50,389 bases of DNA from Candidatus Woesearchaeota archaeon (GCA_019322735.1 JAHWIG010000007.1:1-50389), one strand, 5' to 3'; shown: positions 8,336 to 17,136, counted from the first letter of the stretch. The notes: a model not told the origin generated them from the sequence alone. Translations and numbers: made by a program.

Positions 8336-9805
8336 TTATACCCTATTTTCTGCATATTCTAATCTTTTGTCAACTATTCGCTGTACTGCTTGAAATGGAG
8401 ATATGTCTTCTTTTGTGCTTATATCAAGAATTCTTGCAAGAATATTTGATGTTTCTCTTGCTAAATCAACCATATTGTCAGTTCTATGAATTATATCAGG
8501 TAGTTCTTGCCTTGCATTAATTAATCCAGCTCTATTTACAACATAATCAGGAAGAGTTAAGATTCCTGTGCGGTGGAATAGTTGTGGGTGACGATCTATT
8601 CTGTCATCTACAAATTGTTCATTTGCACTTCCTGCAATTAATCTTACACCATTTTTGTATAATAATTCACTTGTTATTTCATTTAATGTCTCCCCTAATG
8701 CACAAGGAGAGTATATATCCCCTTTGTTTTCTTTAATGAAAAGATACTTGTCTTTTTTTAGTTGTTTTTGGTCATAAAAAACAAATTTAACTTTATCGGC
8801 ATGGTCACCTAATTCTTTAATTGCCCTTTCTATTGAAAATTTTGCTATGTCTGTTGCAATAACTTTTGCATTATTATGAACTAAATATTTTAATACTTCT
8901 CTTCCACAGTTTCCTACTCCTTCAAGTAATACAACCCTTCCTTCCAATGAATTTTCATGTACTCCGAATACTCTTTTTGCACCCTCAATCATGCTAGAAA
9001 TAGTGCCAATTGCAGTATAAGGAGAAGGGTTGCCAGTTCCACCTATTTCTAATGATTTTGATACAACATAGTTTGTTTTAGGACCTTCTGAGAACATTTG
9101 ATCAAAATCTGCACATTTTGTATTCATATCCTTTGCAGTATAATATGGGTTGACCCCCCTTTCTATCCTAAATCCATTGATTACATTTAAAGATATAGCT
9201 AACTCAAAATTTGCATGTTTTCTTTTTTCATTGAATTTATCTAAGATTGTTTTATCTTTTCTTTCTTCTGTTGTTAATCTATTATTATAACGGGTGGCCT
9301 TTCCTCCACCAGAATGAGTTTCATTAATTGCTCCTTTAGATGTCATTGATTTTGCCAATCTTAGGCAATTTGTGATCATTGAATCAAGATAGAATTTCCC
9401 ATGTTCACGTTTATAATCATTTTCTCTTAATCCACCAATTCCCGGTCCTAAAACATTATTATGCATTGCAAATATTTGTGGAAGTCCACTATTTGATCCA
9501 TATATGAATACAATTTCCCCATCTTCATCTTTTTTTCTAAAATTATTTTTAGACATATAATTTCTTAAAGAAGTCTGTTCTGGTTTTAATGTTTTACCAA
9601 GAGATCCAGTATTAGCTGTATCTATAAATAAGATGTCATCAAGTGCATTTTTGTTGTTTATGTTTAATAAAGTCTTTTCATCATAATCCTTAATAAGATA
9701 ATGATTTATGTTTTTAGATGTAAAAGAAACTAAGTGAACTTCATTCTTTTTCGCACTATCTTTTAATGTTCCATATAGTTCCTTTATTGTTAATTCATCC
9801 CCCAT
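8336..9805 (-). CDS. Glu/Leu/Phe/Val dehydrogenase superfamily enzyme (leucine-dehydrogenase-like)
   Basis: 489 residues. The catalytic domain has GPGIGGLR (compare GPALGGTR in leucine dehydrogenase) and the lysine motif SGGGKATR. The Rossmann domain is at about residues 290-420, with GVGNCGREVLKYL and an acidic residue (ATDIAKFS) suggesting NAD. Downstream come YSPCALGETLNE and AGSANEQF. It would deaminate a branched-chain or related amino acid reversibly. It is about 120 residues longer than typical leucine dehydrogenases, with an N-terminal extension and an insertion around residues 180-235. Substrate is not predictable. Confidence 0.87.
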   Translation of the reverse strand: MGDELTIKELYGTLKDSAKKNEVHLVSFTSKNINHYLIKDYDEKTLLNINNKNALDDILFIDTANTGSLGKTLKPEQTSLRNYMSKNNFRKKDEDGEIVFIYGSNSGLPQIFAMHNNVLGPGIGGLRENDYKREHGKFYLDSMITNCLRLAKSMTSKGAINETHSGGGKATRYNNRLTTEERKDKTILDKFNEKRKHANFELAISLNVINGFRIERGVNPYYTAKDMNTKCADFDQMFSEGPKTNYVVSKSLEIGGTGNPSPYTAIGTISSMIEGAKRVFGVHENSLEGRVVLLEGVGNCGREVLKYLVHNNAKVIATDIAKFSIERAIKELGDHADKVKFVFYDQKQLKKDKYLFIKENKGDIYSPCALGETLNEITSELLYKNGVRLIAGSANEQFVDDRIDRHPQLFHRTGILTLPDYVVNRAGLINARQELPDIIHRTDNMVDLARETSNILARILDISTKEDISPFQAVQRIVDKRLEYAENRV

Positions 9806-9898
9806 ATAGGATAATGATGAATTCTCTCTCTTTAAAAATTTTCTGTATTTTAAAGTAGTAACTTATTTATAGAAGCATATAATAATATAAATAAAGGT

Positions 9899-11350
9899 AT
9901 GGCAAAGAAAATTATTACTGAGGAACCAGGAAGAACATTCAATGAATTCAGCTTATTAACTGGATATACTAAGAAGGATTGTAGATTAAGGGATATAAGA
10001 TTAGAAACTATGCTGTCAGATATAAATCTTGATATTCCCTTACTAAGTGCTTCTATGATGTCTGTTACTGGGTATGAGATGGCGCTTGCTCTTGGAAAAG
10101 AAGGAGGGATTGGGATACTTCCTGCACGACTTTCAATAAATGAGCAGACAAATATTGTAGAAAAGATAAAGGCGTATGAAATGAGTTTTGTTGAAGAGCC
10201 AATTACTGTTAGAGAGAATGCAACAATAGAGCAGGTTCTTAAGTTAATTGAAAGGCATGGTTACTCAAAAATACCTGTTGTTGACAGAAATAATACATTT
10301 CTTGGTATTTTTTTAAGGGATCATTATCTTGACTCTGAAAATACTGCCCCCCAGGATAATGTTGTAAATGAGATGGTCCCTTTTGGAGATAAAAGTATCC
10401 CCATATATAATAAGTCTGATATTACTGTTGATAAAGCAAAAGAATTACTTAGTTCTGGAAAGGAAAATTATCTTATTGTTCTTGATGAGCAAGATCGATT
10501 TATTGAATTTGCATTCAAAAAGGATATGCGGAAGATAAAAGTTGGTTCTGCTATAACAACATATGAAGACTGGAGTGATAGGGTAAAGCAAAACATTGCT
10601 GCTGGTTCTGACTTGATTGTTATTGATACATCAGATGCATATAGTGAATTTGCTCTTCAGGTTATTAGAGATTATAAATCATTAGGATTTGATGTTCCAC
10701 TTTGTGCAGGAAATGTTATAACTTATGAAGGGGCTAAAGCATTAATGGAGGGGGGTGCTGATATGATCAAGATAGGGATGTCTTCTGGTTCTATTTGTAC
10801 GACACAAAGAGAAAAGGCAACTGGAAGGGCCCCTATGACTGCATTGATTGATGCTGATAGAGCCAGGAATGATTACCTTAACGATTCTGGAAAATATGTT
10901 TCTATTATCATGGATGGGGGAATCACATCATCAGGTGATATGGTCATTGCATTGACAATTGCTGATGCTGTTATGATGGGGGGTTATTTTAATCGATTTT
11001 ATGAGGCAGCAGGAGAGAAGTTTGATTCAAATGGAATTGAAACAAGAGATGAAAGCGAGATGGTTGCAGTTGCTAGCTGGGGAGAGGGCTCGCAAAGAGC
11101 TAAGAATCTTGATAGATATGGGCATACAAGTAAAAGGACATTTTTTGAGGAAGGAATAGAGGGAAATGTTCCGTATTTAGGTAGGTTAAAACCAAATGTT
11201 AAGAAGGATCTGATGAAGATAAAAGCTGCACTTAGCAATGCTGGATGCTATAATTTAAAAGAATTCAGAAATAATGCAGTTATTGAATTAAATTCCTTAC
11301 ATTCAAGCAAGATTGTAAGCACAACCCATAGTGTTAATGAAAAAAATTAA
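9899..11350 (+). CDS. guaB: IMP dehydrogenase, Tritrichomonas-like clade
   Basis: Converts IMP to XMP with NAD, the committed step of GMP synthesis. 483 residues: N-terminal RTFNEFSLLTGY, paired CBS region about residues 95-210, phosphate/catalytic loop with C300 (SGSICTTQ), MDGGI, flap WGEGSQRAKNLDRYG and C-terminal FEEGIEGNVPYLG. The GYFNRFYEAAG and WGEGSQRA segments match the Tritrichomonas foetus-type enzyme rather than the common form with GMGSLGAM. A TATA box at 9862-9872 lies about 25 bp upstream of a start near 9892. Confidence 0.92.
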   Translation: MAKKIITEEPGRTFNEFSLLTGYTKKDCRLRDIRLETMLSDINLDIPLLSASMMSVTGYEMALALGKEGGIGILPARLSINEQTNIVEKIKAYEMSFVEEPITVRENATIEQVLKLIERHGYSKIPVVDRNNTFLGIFLRDHYLDSENTAPQDNVVNEMVPFGDKSIPIYNKSDITVDKAKELLSSGKENYLIVLDEQDRFIEFAFKKDMRKIKVGSAITTYEDWSDRVKQNIAAGSDLIVIDTSDAYSEFALQVIRDYKSLGFDVPLCAGNVITYEGAKALMEGGADMIKIGMSSGSICTTQREKATGRAPMTALIDADRARNDYLNDSGKYVSIIMDGGITSSGDMVIALTIADAVMMGGYFNRFYEAAGEKFDSNGIETRDESEMVAVASWGEGSQRAKNLDRYGHTSKRTFFEEGIEGNVPYLGRLKPNVKKDLMKIKAALSNAGCYNLKEFRNNAVIELNSLHSSKIVSTTHSVNEKN

Positions 11351-11395
11351 TATTTTAGATACTTTTTTATAGTATTTCTTACTGTATTTCTTTAT

Positions 11396-12154
11396 ATGAA
11401 ACAATTAAAGATTTTAACTCTTGTTTTTGTTTTACTATTCTTTCCGTTGGTTTTTGCACATCATGAACCAGAGCATACTCAATGCCCTCCTGGTGAATGT
11501 CCTCGTGATGTGGATTCTTTTGTTGAAGAAGTTATTAATGCAAAACTAACTAATGCAGGAATAATTTCCCTTGCTTTCCTTGTCATTGGTACTGTTGCAT
11601 TGGCATTTAAGGGATTAAAAAAGAAGAAAAAAGATGCCGTAAAGATCATTGTCAATATTGTGATATTGGCTTTAATTGTATTAATGGGATATTCATACTA
11701 TTATTTTAATACAACAGCATCAGAAACAACAGGTATTGTTGTGTGTGAAGCAGGAGAATGTTTTTGGGCAGCACATATTCATTCATTGTTGTATATTGAT
11801 ATTTGCGGAGAACAGATTGATATTGGATTGGAAGAAGGATTGTTGGAAGGAACACATACACATAAGGAGAAGAATAAACTGCATTTTCATGAACGGCTTA
11901 CTGTAGATCCTGAGACTAGAGAAGTAACTGATTTTACTCCATTGGAGATTGAAACAGTATTGAATGATTTTGGGATAGAAACAAGTGATGGATGTATTGC
12001 TGGAAAATGTATTGGTGATATGTGTAATGGTAATTTAGGAAGATGGAGATTTTCCTTTAAAGGATCAACTAAAGTTCTTAATAATGAAGAAGTAGAATTT
12101 TGGCAAGATTATACATGGAAAGAGAAGGACATAATAACTATTTCATTTAAATGA
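11396..12154 (+). CDS. His/Cys-rich membrane protein, putative metal-handling
   Basis: 252 residues: a cleavable signal peptide ending near FAHHEPEH, TM segments at about 54-71 and 83-103, then an extracytoplasmic domain. The exposed N-terminus has HHEPEH and CPPGEC; the distal domain has HIHSLLYIDICG, THTHKEKNKLHFHE and several cysteines (CIAGKCIGDMC). The H.H ... HTH ... LHFH pattern resembles a secreted His-rich archaeal/bacterial domain seen without TM segments elsewhere. Metal (Cu/Zn) binding is inference. Leaderless TATA at 11364-11373. It heads a cluster with a TRASH-like protein and CcdA. Confidence 0.75.
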   Translation: MKQLKILTLVFVLLFFPLVFAHHEPEHTQCPPGECPRDVDSFVEEVINAKLTNAGIISLAFLVIGTVALAFKGLKKKKKDAVKIIVNIVILALIVLMGYSYYYFNTTASETTGIVVCEAGECFWAAHIHSLLYIDICGEQIDIGLEEGLLEGTHTHKEKNKLHFHERLTVDPETREVTDFTPLEIETVLNDFGIETSDGCIAGKCIGDMCNGNLGRWRFSFKGSTKVLNNEEVEFWQDYTWKEKDIITISFK

Positions 12155-12164
12155 GGTGATAATA

Positions 12165-12308
12165 ATGGCGAATAAACCAAAAGTATGTGACAATTGCGGG
12201 ATATTGTTGAAAAAAGGACAGATTACTGCAGAAGGAATGTTGTTTTGCTGCCAGATGTGCTGTGACGAAACAAAGGATTCAAAAAAGAAGGTATGTGAGT
12301 TTTGTTAA
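12165..12308 (+). CDS. TRASH-like treble-clef metal-binding mini-protein (47 aa)
   Basis: Short gene with SD GAGGTGAT just upstream and TAA directly abutting the next ATG (12309). The product has C8-x2-C11 followed by C28, C29, C32 and C33 (C-x2-C-x16-C-x3-C) and a Cys-rich tail CEFC. This spacing resembles TRASH/YHS metal-sensing domains found in archaeal copper regulators and transporters. With CcdA downstream and a His/Cys membrane protein upstream, a cytoplasmic metal chaperone is plausible. Function is inferred from the motif only. Confidence 0.75.
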   Translation: MANKPKVCDNCGILLKKGQITAEGMLFCCQMCCDETKDSKKKVCEFC

Positions 12309-13013
12309 ATGGCTGCAGATATAAATTTGTTTTTCCTAATTGGGGCAGCATTAATTGATAGTATTAATCCATGCGCTTTTGGTGTTCTTATATTCTTATT
12401 AGCTTATCTATCAGAGACTGTCAAAAGTGCAGGTAAGATGTTATTGCACGGCTTATTGTATATTGGGGCTGTGTTTACTACTTATTTGATAGCAGGATTG
12501 ATTTTGCTTCCTGTAATCAGAAAATTAGGTGCGTTTTCTGTTGTCTCATATTATGTTTTAGCCGGAATAATATTTATCGCAGGATTACTTGAGATTAAGG
12601 ATTTCTTTTGGTATGGAAAAGGATTTTCATTATCTATTATTCCTGAAGATGCACATAGAATCAAAAGGTATGTGAATAAAGTAACTGATTCTCCATTTGC
12701 TGCAATATTTTTAGGAGTATTTGTTGCTTTAGTTGAGCTGCCGTGTACTGGTTTTGCATATTTAGCAGTTCTTGGTTTAATAAGTTTAGCAGGACTTACA
12801 ATCTCAAATCTTACCTTGTTGATAATCTATAACCTTATCTTTGTCTTTCCCTTAATTGTGATTCTTATTGCAATTTGTCGCGGAACATCAACTGCCAAAT
12901 TTGAGGCATGGAGACAGAAGCATAAGAAATGGATGAGGTTGGCTATTGGTTTGACATTGATTGCTTTAGCAGCATTAATGATACTATATGTAGAATTTGG
13001 TGCTTTATTTTAA
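12309..13013 (+). CDS. ccdA: CcdA/DsbD-type transmembrane thiol electron carrier
   Basis: 234-residue polytopic protein with six hydrophobic segments. The two redox cysteines lie in helix motifs SINPCAFG (C22) and ELPCTGFAY (about C146), as in CcdA/DsbD. It would pass reducing equivalents from cytoplasmic thioredoxin to extracytoplasmic thiols. It follows the TRASH-like protein with no gap and precedes a DsbA/thioredoxin pair about 1 kb away. Its last 9 bp overlap a convergent small gene. Confidence 0.92.
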   Translation: MAADINLFFLIGAALIDSINPCAFGVLIFLLAYLSETVKSAGKMLLHGLLYIGAVFTTYLIAGLILLPVIRKLGAFSVVSYYVLAGIIFIAGLLEIKDFFWYGKGFSLSIIPEDAHRIKRYVNKVTDSPFAAIFLGVFVALVELPCTGFAYLAVLGLISLAGLTISNLTLLIIYNLIFVFPLIVILIAICRGTSTAKFEAWRQKHKKWMRLAIGLTLIALAALMILYVEFGALF

Positions 13014-13340
13014 ATAATTTACAACAATATTATATCCCCTATGTCCAATTTCATAACCAAGACGAAACTCTGCAGTATATACTAAACCCTCTACAATATT
13101 AGTAATAATATTTCCAGTCTGATAATTGACAGAGGATACCCCCCCCATCATTGCAATCATTGTTTTTATTCCTTCTTTTCCTACCTTATCATATAATTTA
13201 CAAAAAATTGGTTTTGTACTTTTATCAATATTATCATGAAAATTAACCATGCCAGCAATGGCCCCAGTTATAGCCCCAAAAGAAGCAATACCAATTAGCT
13301 TACGGCTTTCTATATCTGAAATTAAATCAGAAATTTCCAT
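13005..13340 (-). CDS. Hypothetical protein with Gly/Ala-rich hydrophobic segment (111 aa)
   Basis: Not recognised. It has a hydrophobic stretch at about residues 15-32 (IGIASFGAITGAIAGMV) and a second weak one near 65, so it may be membrane-associated. The start ATG overlaps the stop of the upstream 142-aa gene by one base (TAATG), so the two form a small bicistron. It overlaps the convergent ccdA end by 9 bp. Confidence 0.65.
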   Translation of the reverse strand: MEISDLISDIESRKLIGIASFGAITGAIAGMVNFHDNIDKSTKPIFCKLYDKVGKEGIKTMIAMMGGVSSVNYQTGNIITNIVEGLVYTAEFRLGYEIGHRGYNIVVNYLK

Positions 13341-13768
13341 TATTTTGTTTCTCTTTCAACTAATACTCCTTTTTTTGTTAAATAATATCTTTTGGATAAT
13401 TCTTTTAGGACAATATAATCTAGTTCTATCTCTTCTTTAATACCAAGAAAATCTTCTTCAGTAATTTTCCTTTTTTCTTGAGATATATGAATATTATAAC
13501 TGCGTTTAGTTGAAAAGTCTTCAATTAAATTAGTTAAATCAAAATAAATTGGATTTTTTTTGTTCTCATTTGGAAATTTTTCTATTGCATTATAATACCT
13601 TTTTTGAAGGTAATTAAAGAAATCTTCTCTACAGTTTTTAGACATATCTGATAATATCGCATTTACTGGTTTATTATTCCTATAAAATCTTAAAGCAAAT
13701 GTATTTTCATCATCTTCAAATAATCCACAATAGAATCCTTCATCCTGACTATAAAATTGCTGATGCAT
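13340..13768 (-). CDS. Hypothetical protein (142 aa)
   Basis: Not recognised. Soluble, charged, with no signal or TM segment. The C-terminal third (ELDYIVLKELSKRYYLTKKGVLVER) resembles a winged-helix ending (recognition helix then a beta hairpin), so a DNA-binding role is possible but weak. The start is the ATG at 13768, with AT-rich TATA-like sequence upstream. Coupled to the 111-aa gene downstream. Confidence 0.65.
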   Translation of the reverse strand: MHQQFYSQDEGFYCGLFEDDENTFALRFYRNNKPVNAILSDMSKNCREDFFNYLQKRYYNAIEKFPNENKKNPIYFDLTNLIEDFSTKRSYNIHISQEKRKITEEDFLGIKEEIELDYIVLKELSKRYYLTKKGVLVERETK

Positions 13769-13930
13769 TGTATTTTATAAGGTACTTTATAGATTATAAG
13801 GTTTTCTTATTTAAATAATTAGCGCATCGCTTTTAAATACTGGTTGTTGTTACCTTTAAGAAAGAAATACATAGAAAAACTAAGATATAAACAGAAGAAA
13901 AGATTTTATTTTATTTTACATGGCCAAAAG

Positions 13931-13940
13931 ATATATATAC
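13931..13940 (+). promoter_or_regulatory. TATA box for dsbA-like gene
   Basis: ATATATATAC about 50 bp before the ATG at 13986. The predicted start near 13960 leaves a leader of about 25 nt containing a strong SD (AAGGGGGG, 13970-13977). The rest of the 217-bp gap (13769-13985) holds an 11-bp palindrome AGCG-CAT-CGCT (13821-13831) and a second TATA-like TTTTAAATAC (13831-13840), with nothing else I can name. Confidence 0.5.
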
Positions 13941-13985
13941 TAGTTTTTATTTTTTGTTTTAGAATAATAAAGGGGGGTTATATAA

Positions 13986-14711
13986 ATGTCTAAAACCGTT
14001 AAAATAGAAAAAACTAAATTACTAACATGGTTAGTAGGATTTACTCTTGTTCTTACATTAATTAATAGTTATAGTCTTGTTAATATTAATGCCAAGGTTG
14101 ATTTATCCAATATTTTGGAGGCACAAGGTGGGTCTCCATCACAAGCACAACCAAGTCAACAGGGTCAAGTAGCACAAGCTCCAACACGTGGAGAAATAAA
14201 TGTTGATGATGATCCAATGAAAGGGGATGCTAATGCACCTGTTACTATAGTTGAATTCAGTGATTTTGAATGTCCTTTCTGTGCGAGATTTTATTCTCAG
14301 ACAATGAAACAGTTGGAAACTGAATATATTGATACAGGAAAGGTTAAGTTAATTTATAGGGATTTTCCTTTAGGTTTCCATCAGAATGCCCAAAAAGCAG
14401 CAGAAGCAGGAGAATGTGCAGATGACCAGGGAAAATTCTGGGAAATGCATGATAAGATATTTGAAAATCAACCGAGTTTAAGTGTTTCTAGCTTAAAACA
14501 ATGGGCTGGACAGATTGGACTTGATACTGGAGAATTCAATAGTTGCTTAGATTCTGGAAAACATGCTGGAGAAGTCCAAGATGATTTTAAAGAAGGGGCA
14601 AGTTATGGTGTAAGTGGAACTCCAAGCTTTTTCATCAATGGAATCCAATTAGTTGGTGCACAACCATTTAGTGCATTTAAGCAGATAATTGATTCAGAAT
14701 TAGCAAAATAA
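13986..14711 (+). CDS. DsbA-family membrane-anchored thiol oxidoreductase
   Basis: 241 residues. N-terminal signal anchor at about residues 13-35, a Gln/Pro/Ala-rich linker at 45-70, then a DsbA/thioredoxin domain with C96-P-F-C99, the helical insertion (FHQNAQKAAEAGECA) and cis-proline motif GTPSFFING. It resembles archaeal and bacterial DsbA-like/BdbD proteins (Thioredoxin_4). It likely forms or isomerises disulfides outside the membrane; VKOR at 29351 is a candidate partner. A strong SD AAGGGGGG sits about 8 nt before the ATG. One base separates it from the next gene (TAAAATG). Confidence 0.93.
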   Translation: MSKTVKIEKTKLLTWLVGFTLVLTLINSYSLVNINAKVDLSNILEAQGGSPSQAQPSQQGQVAQAPTRGEINVDDDPMKGDANAPVTIVEFSDFECPFCARFYSQTMKQLETEYIDTGKVKLIYRDFPLGFHQNAQKAAEAGECADDQGKFWEMHDKIFENQPSLSVSSLKQWAGQIGLDTGEFNSCLDSGKHAGEVQDDFKEGASYGVSGTPSFFINGIQLVGAQPFSAFKQIIDSELAK

Positions 14712-14712
14712 A

Positions 14713-15063
14713 ATGAAAAAACTATTTTTTTCTTTTTTGTTTTTACTTATTATTTCTTTAGTATTAAATGGTTGTTCTAAACAAGGAGAATATGATGCTC
14801 TTGCTCAATGTATGACAGAAAAAGGAGCTGCTATGTATGGTACAGATTGGTGTAATTATTGTCAGAGTCAGAAAGATATTTTTGGAAAATCATTTGAATA
14901 TGTTACATATATAAATTGTGATAAATCAAGATTTGCTTGTGATGAAGCAGGTGTAACTGGATATCCAACTTGGGTGATTAACGGAAATAGTTATGGTGGC
15001 GTACAACAACTCTATAAATTAGCACAATTGACTGAATGTAGTCTAGAAGGGTCAGTTCAATAA
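14713..15063 (+). CDS. VKOR-type thioredoxin-like lipoprotein
   Basis: 116 residues. Signal peptide with lipobox VLNGC (C21), then GAAMYGTDWCNYCQSQKDIFG with active site C47-N-Y-C50 and cis-Pro motif TGYPTWVING. This matches the thioredoxin domain that is fused to VKOR in many bacteria and plants; here it is a separate lipoprotein and VKOR is encoded 14 kb away. Expected role: disulfide transfer between VKOR and substrates. Translationally coupled to the DsbA-like gene. Confidence 0.9.
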   Translation: MKKLFFSFLFLLIISLVLNGCSKQGEYDALAQCMTEKGAAMYGTDWCNYCQSQKDIFGKSFEYVTYINCDKSRFACDEAGVTGYPTWVINGNSYGGVQQLYKLAQLTECSLEGSVQ

Positions 15064-15136
15064 AACTTAAAATTTTTATTTATTTATATTAGATATAATA
15101 AATATGTTTTTATAGTAATAACATTTTTTTAGGAAT

Positions 15137-15236
<100 letters not shown>

Positions 15237-15256
<20 letters not shown>

Positions 15257-15635
15257 GCAACAAACTTTCTAAACTTAATTTCTTATTGCCATGAATAAAC
15301 AATATTATGAATGTTGTTAAGTAAAGAAGAGCTAATTCTCCTTGATTTAATATCGGAACAAAGTTATTACTTGCATGAACTATAAAATATGCTGCTAACA
15401 TCTCTACGCCAGAGATTAATGCAAACAATCTTGTGAAAAGTCCAAGAAATATAGCTAATCCTCCAACCAATTCGATTAATCCTGCAATGCCCATCATACT
15501 GGATAATGGAACTGCTGTAGCCCCAAACCAACCCAATAATTTCTGTGCCCCATGTTGGAAGAATAATAATCCAACTAGGATTCTAAATACAGAATAAGCA
15601 TTATCATGGTATTTTTCAGCTTTATTAAAAAACAT
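15237..15635 (-). CDS. DoxX-family membrane protein (copy 1 of 3)
   Basis: 132 residues from the ATG at 15635, with four hydrophobic segments. Family signatures: RILVGLLFFQHGAQKLLGW, GLIELVGGLAIFLGLFTRLFA. DoxX proteins are linked to thiol stress and membrane redox complexes. The ATG at 15635 is chosen because AGGGGG lies about 8 nt upstream; the GTG at 15644 is part of that SD. It lies next to the DsbA/thioredoxin genes, convergent with them. Confidence 0.88.
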
Positions 15636-15682
15636 TAATTGCACCCCCTAATATTTTATTATTATGAATGAGAGACATTATT

Positions 15683-15850
15683 TTAATCTTTCTGTTTTTT
15701 AGAATAGTTTTCATCAATAAATTTGATCCCCATATCTTCATATTCGTGACGAAGAAATTCTTTTCCAATACTTGTGAGATATTTGCCAGTTACTTTAACT
15801 TGATATTTTATATCATTACATAATTTTTCAATATTGTAATCTAAACTCAT
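15683..15850 (-). CDS. Small hypothetical protein (55 aa)
   Basis: ATG at 15850; the product begins MSLDYNIEKLCNDIKYQ and ends KKQKD, charged and without TM. It lies 15 nt downstream of gpsA on the same strand, filling an otherwise empty 230-bp gap. No clear SD. Not recognised; the composition (mixed charged and hydrophobic, alternating periodicity) looks like a real protein. Confidence 0.5.
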   Translation of the reverse strand: MSLDYNIEKLCNDIKYQVKVTGKYLTSIGKEFLRHEYEDMGIKFIDENYSKKQKD

Positions 15851-15865
15851 TTTAATATCTAAATA

Positions 15866-16870
15866 TTAGTTTTTTATAAACTTTTTTATTAATTCTTCTG
15901 TGGATAATCCTTGATATAATACTTCGTAAATCATTTTTATAAATGGGGCATCAATATTATTTTCTTTGATAAGATTATATACTACTTTTGTAGTTATATA
16001 TCCTTCTACAGACTTATTCTCTTTGATTAATTTATTTAATGCATCATCTGCATTAATTCCCTTTCCAATAAGTTCTCCAAATTCTCTATTTCTTGAGGCA
16101 CCAAAACAAGTAGTCATAAGGTCTCCTAACCATGCTTGACTTCCAGATTGGTATGTTTTTTTATCTGCACCTAATGATATTGCTAGTTTTTCAATATCTC
16201 TTGCAGCAAAAGAAATAAATGCAGATTTAGAACTTTCATTATATCCAAGACCATCAAAGATTCCTGCACCTATTGCAATAACATTCTTGAATGATCCTGC
16301 AAGTTCAATACCGATTATATCTGTTGTGGTTTCAATTCTTAAGTGTTCATTACTTATGGTTTTTGCAACTTTTTCTGCAATATTTTTATCTTTACATGCA
16401 ATTTCTGCACAAAGAGGATGTTTAAGTGTAACTTCACTTGCAATCATACCACCTGATAAAGAACAGATATCATATTTTGTCGTTATTCCTTTTAACTCTT
16501 CATGGATTACTTGATGCATCATCATATTGGTTCCTTTTTCCAATCCTTTTGCTATATTCAATAATATCACATCACCAGTTAGGTGTTCTTTTAAATCTTT
16601 AATAGCAGATCTCATAAATTTAGATGGCACTGCAAGAACAATAAAATCAGAATTTTCAATAGATTCTTTTAAAGAATGGGTTACTGTTATATGTGGAGAA
16701 ATTTTTATATTTTCATGAAATATGGGGTGTTTTCCGGTCTTTTTGATATGACTTATGTGTTCTTTTTGAACATCAAAGATACATATATCCTTATCTGGGT
16801 GGCCTTCTCCTATGATTTTTGCCATGGCAAAACCAAATGCACCTGCCCCAATAATAGAAATCTTATTCAT
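15866..16870 (-). CDS. gpsA: NAD(P)-dependent glycerol-3-phosphate dehydrogenase
   Basis: 334 residues, standard GpsA length. Rossmann motif GAGAFGFAMA, NIAKGLEKG, LSGGMIASEV, ELAGSFKNVIAIGAGI with the catalytic Lys (K of SFKN), GDLMTTCFGASRNREFG. It interconverts DHAP and sn-glycerol-3-phosphate. Archaeal lipids use sn-glycerol-1-phosphate, so this bacterial-type enzyme may serve glycerol catabolism, redox balance or G3P-based lipids. The start overlaps the upstream small gene's stop by 8 nt. Confidence 0.93.
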   Translation of the reverse strand: MNKISIIGAGAFGFAMAKIIGEGHPDKDICIFDVQKEHISHIKKTGKHPIFHENIKISPHITVTHSLKESIENSDFIVLAVPSKFMRSAIKDLKEHLTGDVILLNIAKGLEKGTNMMMHQVIHEELKGITTKYDICSLSGGMIASEVTLKHPLCAEIACKDKNIAEKVAKTISNEHLRIETTTDIIGIELAGSFKNVIAIGAGIFDGLGYNESSKSAFISFAARDIEKLAISLGADKKTYQSGSQAWLGDLMTTCFGASRNREFGELIGKGINADDALNKLIKENKSVEGYITTKVVYNLIKENNIDAPFIKMIYEVLYQGLSTEELIKKFIKN

Positions 16871-17135
16871 TTTTTTTAATTTTAATATTATTGGCTTTAT
16901 CTAATACTGTAAGATATTTTTCTGAAATATTTTCGTACTTATTTCTTGTGAAAATTAATCTTCTTTGAGTTATAGAATACATTTCTTTAAAATCTATTGG
17001 TAAAGAATTCCCAGGATTATCTTTAGTGTTATCAAATCTATTTATATCTATCACTGCATAATTATATTCTTTTTTCCAGAATTTATATTCATATTCTGCA
17101 TCAAATAATTTTTCTTCAAGTTTATTTAATACCAT
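16863..17135 (-). CDS. Hypothetical coiled-coil-like protein (90 aa)
   Basis: Not recognised. Starts MVLNKLEEKLFDAEYEYKFW; rich in charged and aromatic residues with predicted helical heptads in both halves. The ATG at 17135 is preferred over the TTG at 17156 because it follows the upstream stop by one base (TAAAATG). Confidence 0.6.
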   Translation of the reverse strand: MVLNKLEEKLFDAEYEYKFWKKEYNYAVIDINRFDNTKDNPGNSLPIDFKEMYSITQRRLIFTRNKYENISEKYLTVLDKANNIKIKKNE

Positions 17136-17136
17136 T

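Noticed and set aside
13821..13831. AGCG-CAT-CGCT palindrome as an RNA gene or terminator
   Set aside because: Only 4-bp arms and no further secondary structure or poly-T tract; noted as a weak element only.
13844..13993. Possible 49-codon TTG frame before dsbA
   Set aside because: No ATG/GTG, overlaps the dsbA start, and its content (FIFCFRIIKGG) derives from the promoter and SD region; no independent support.
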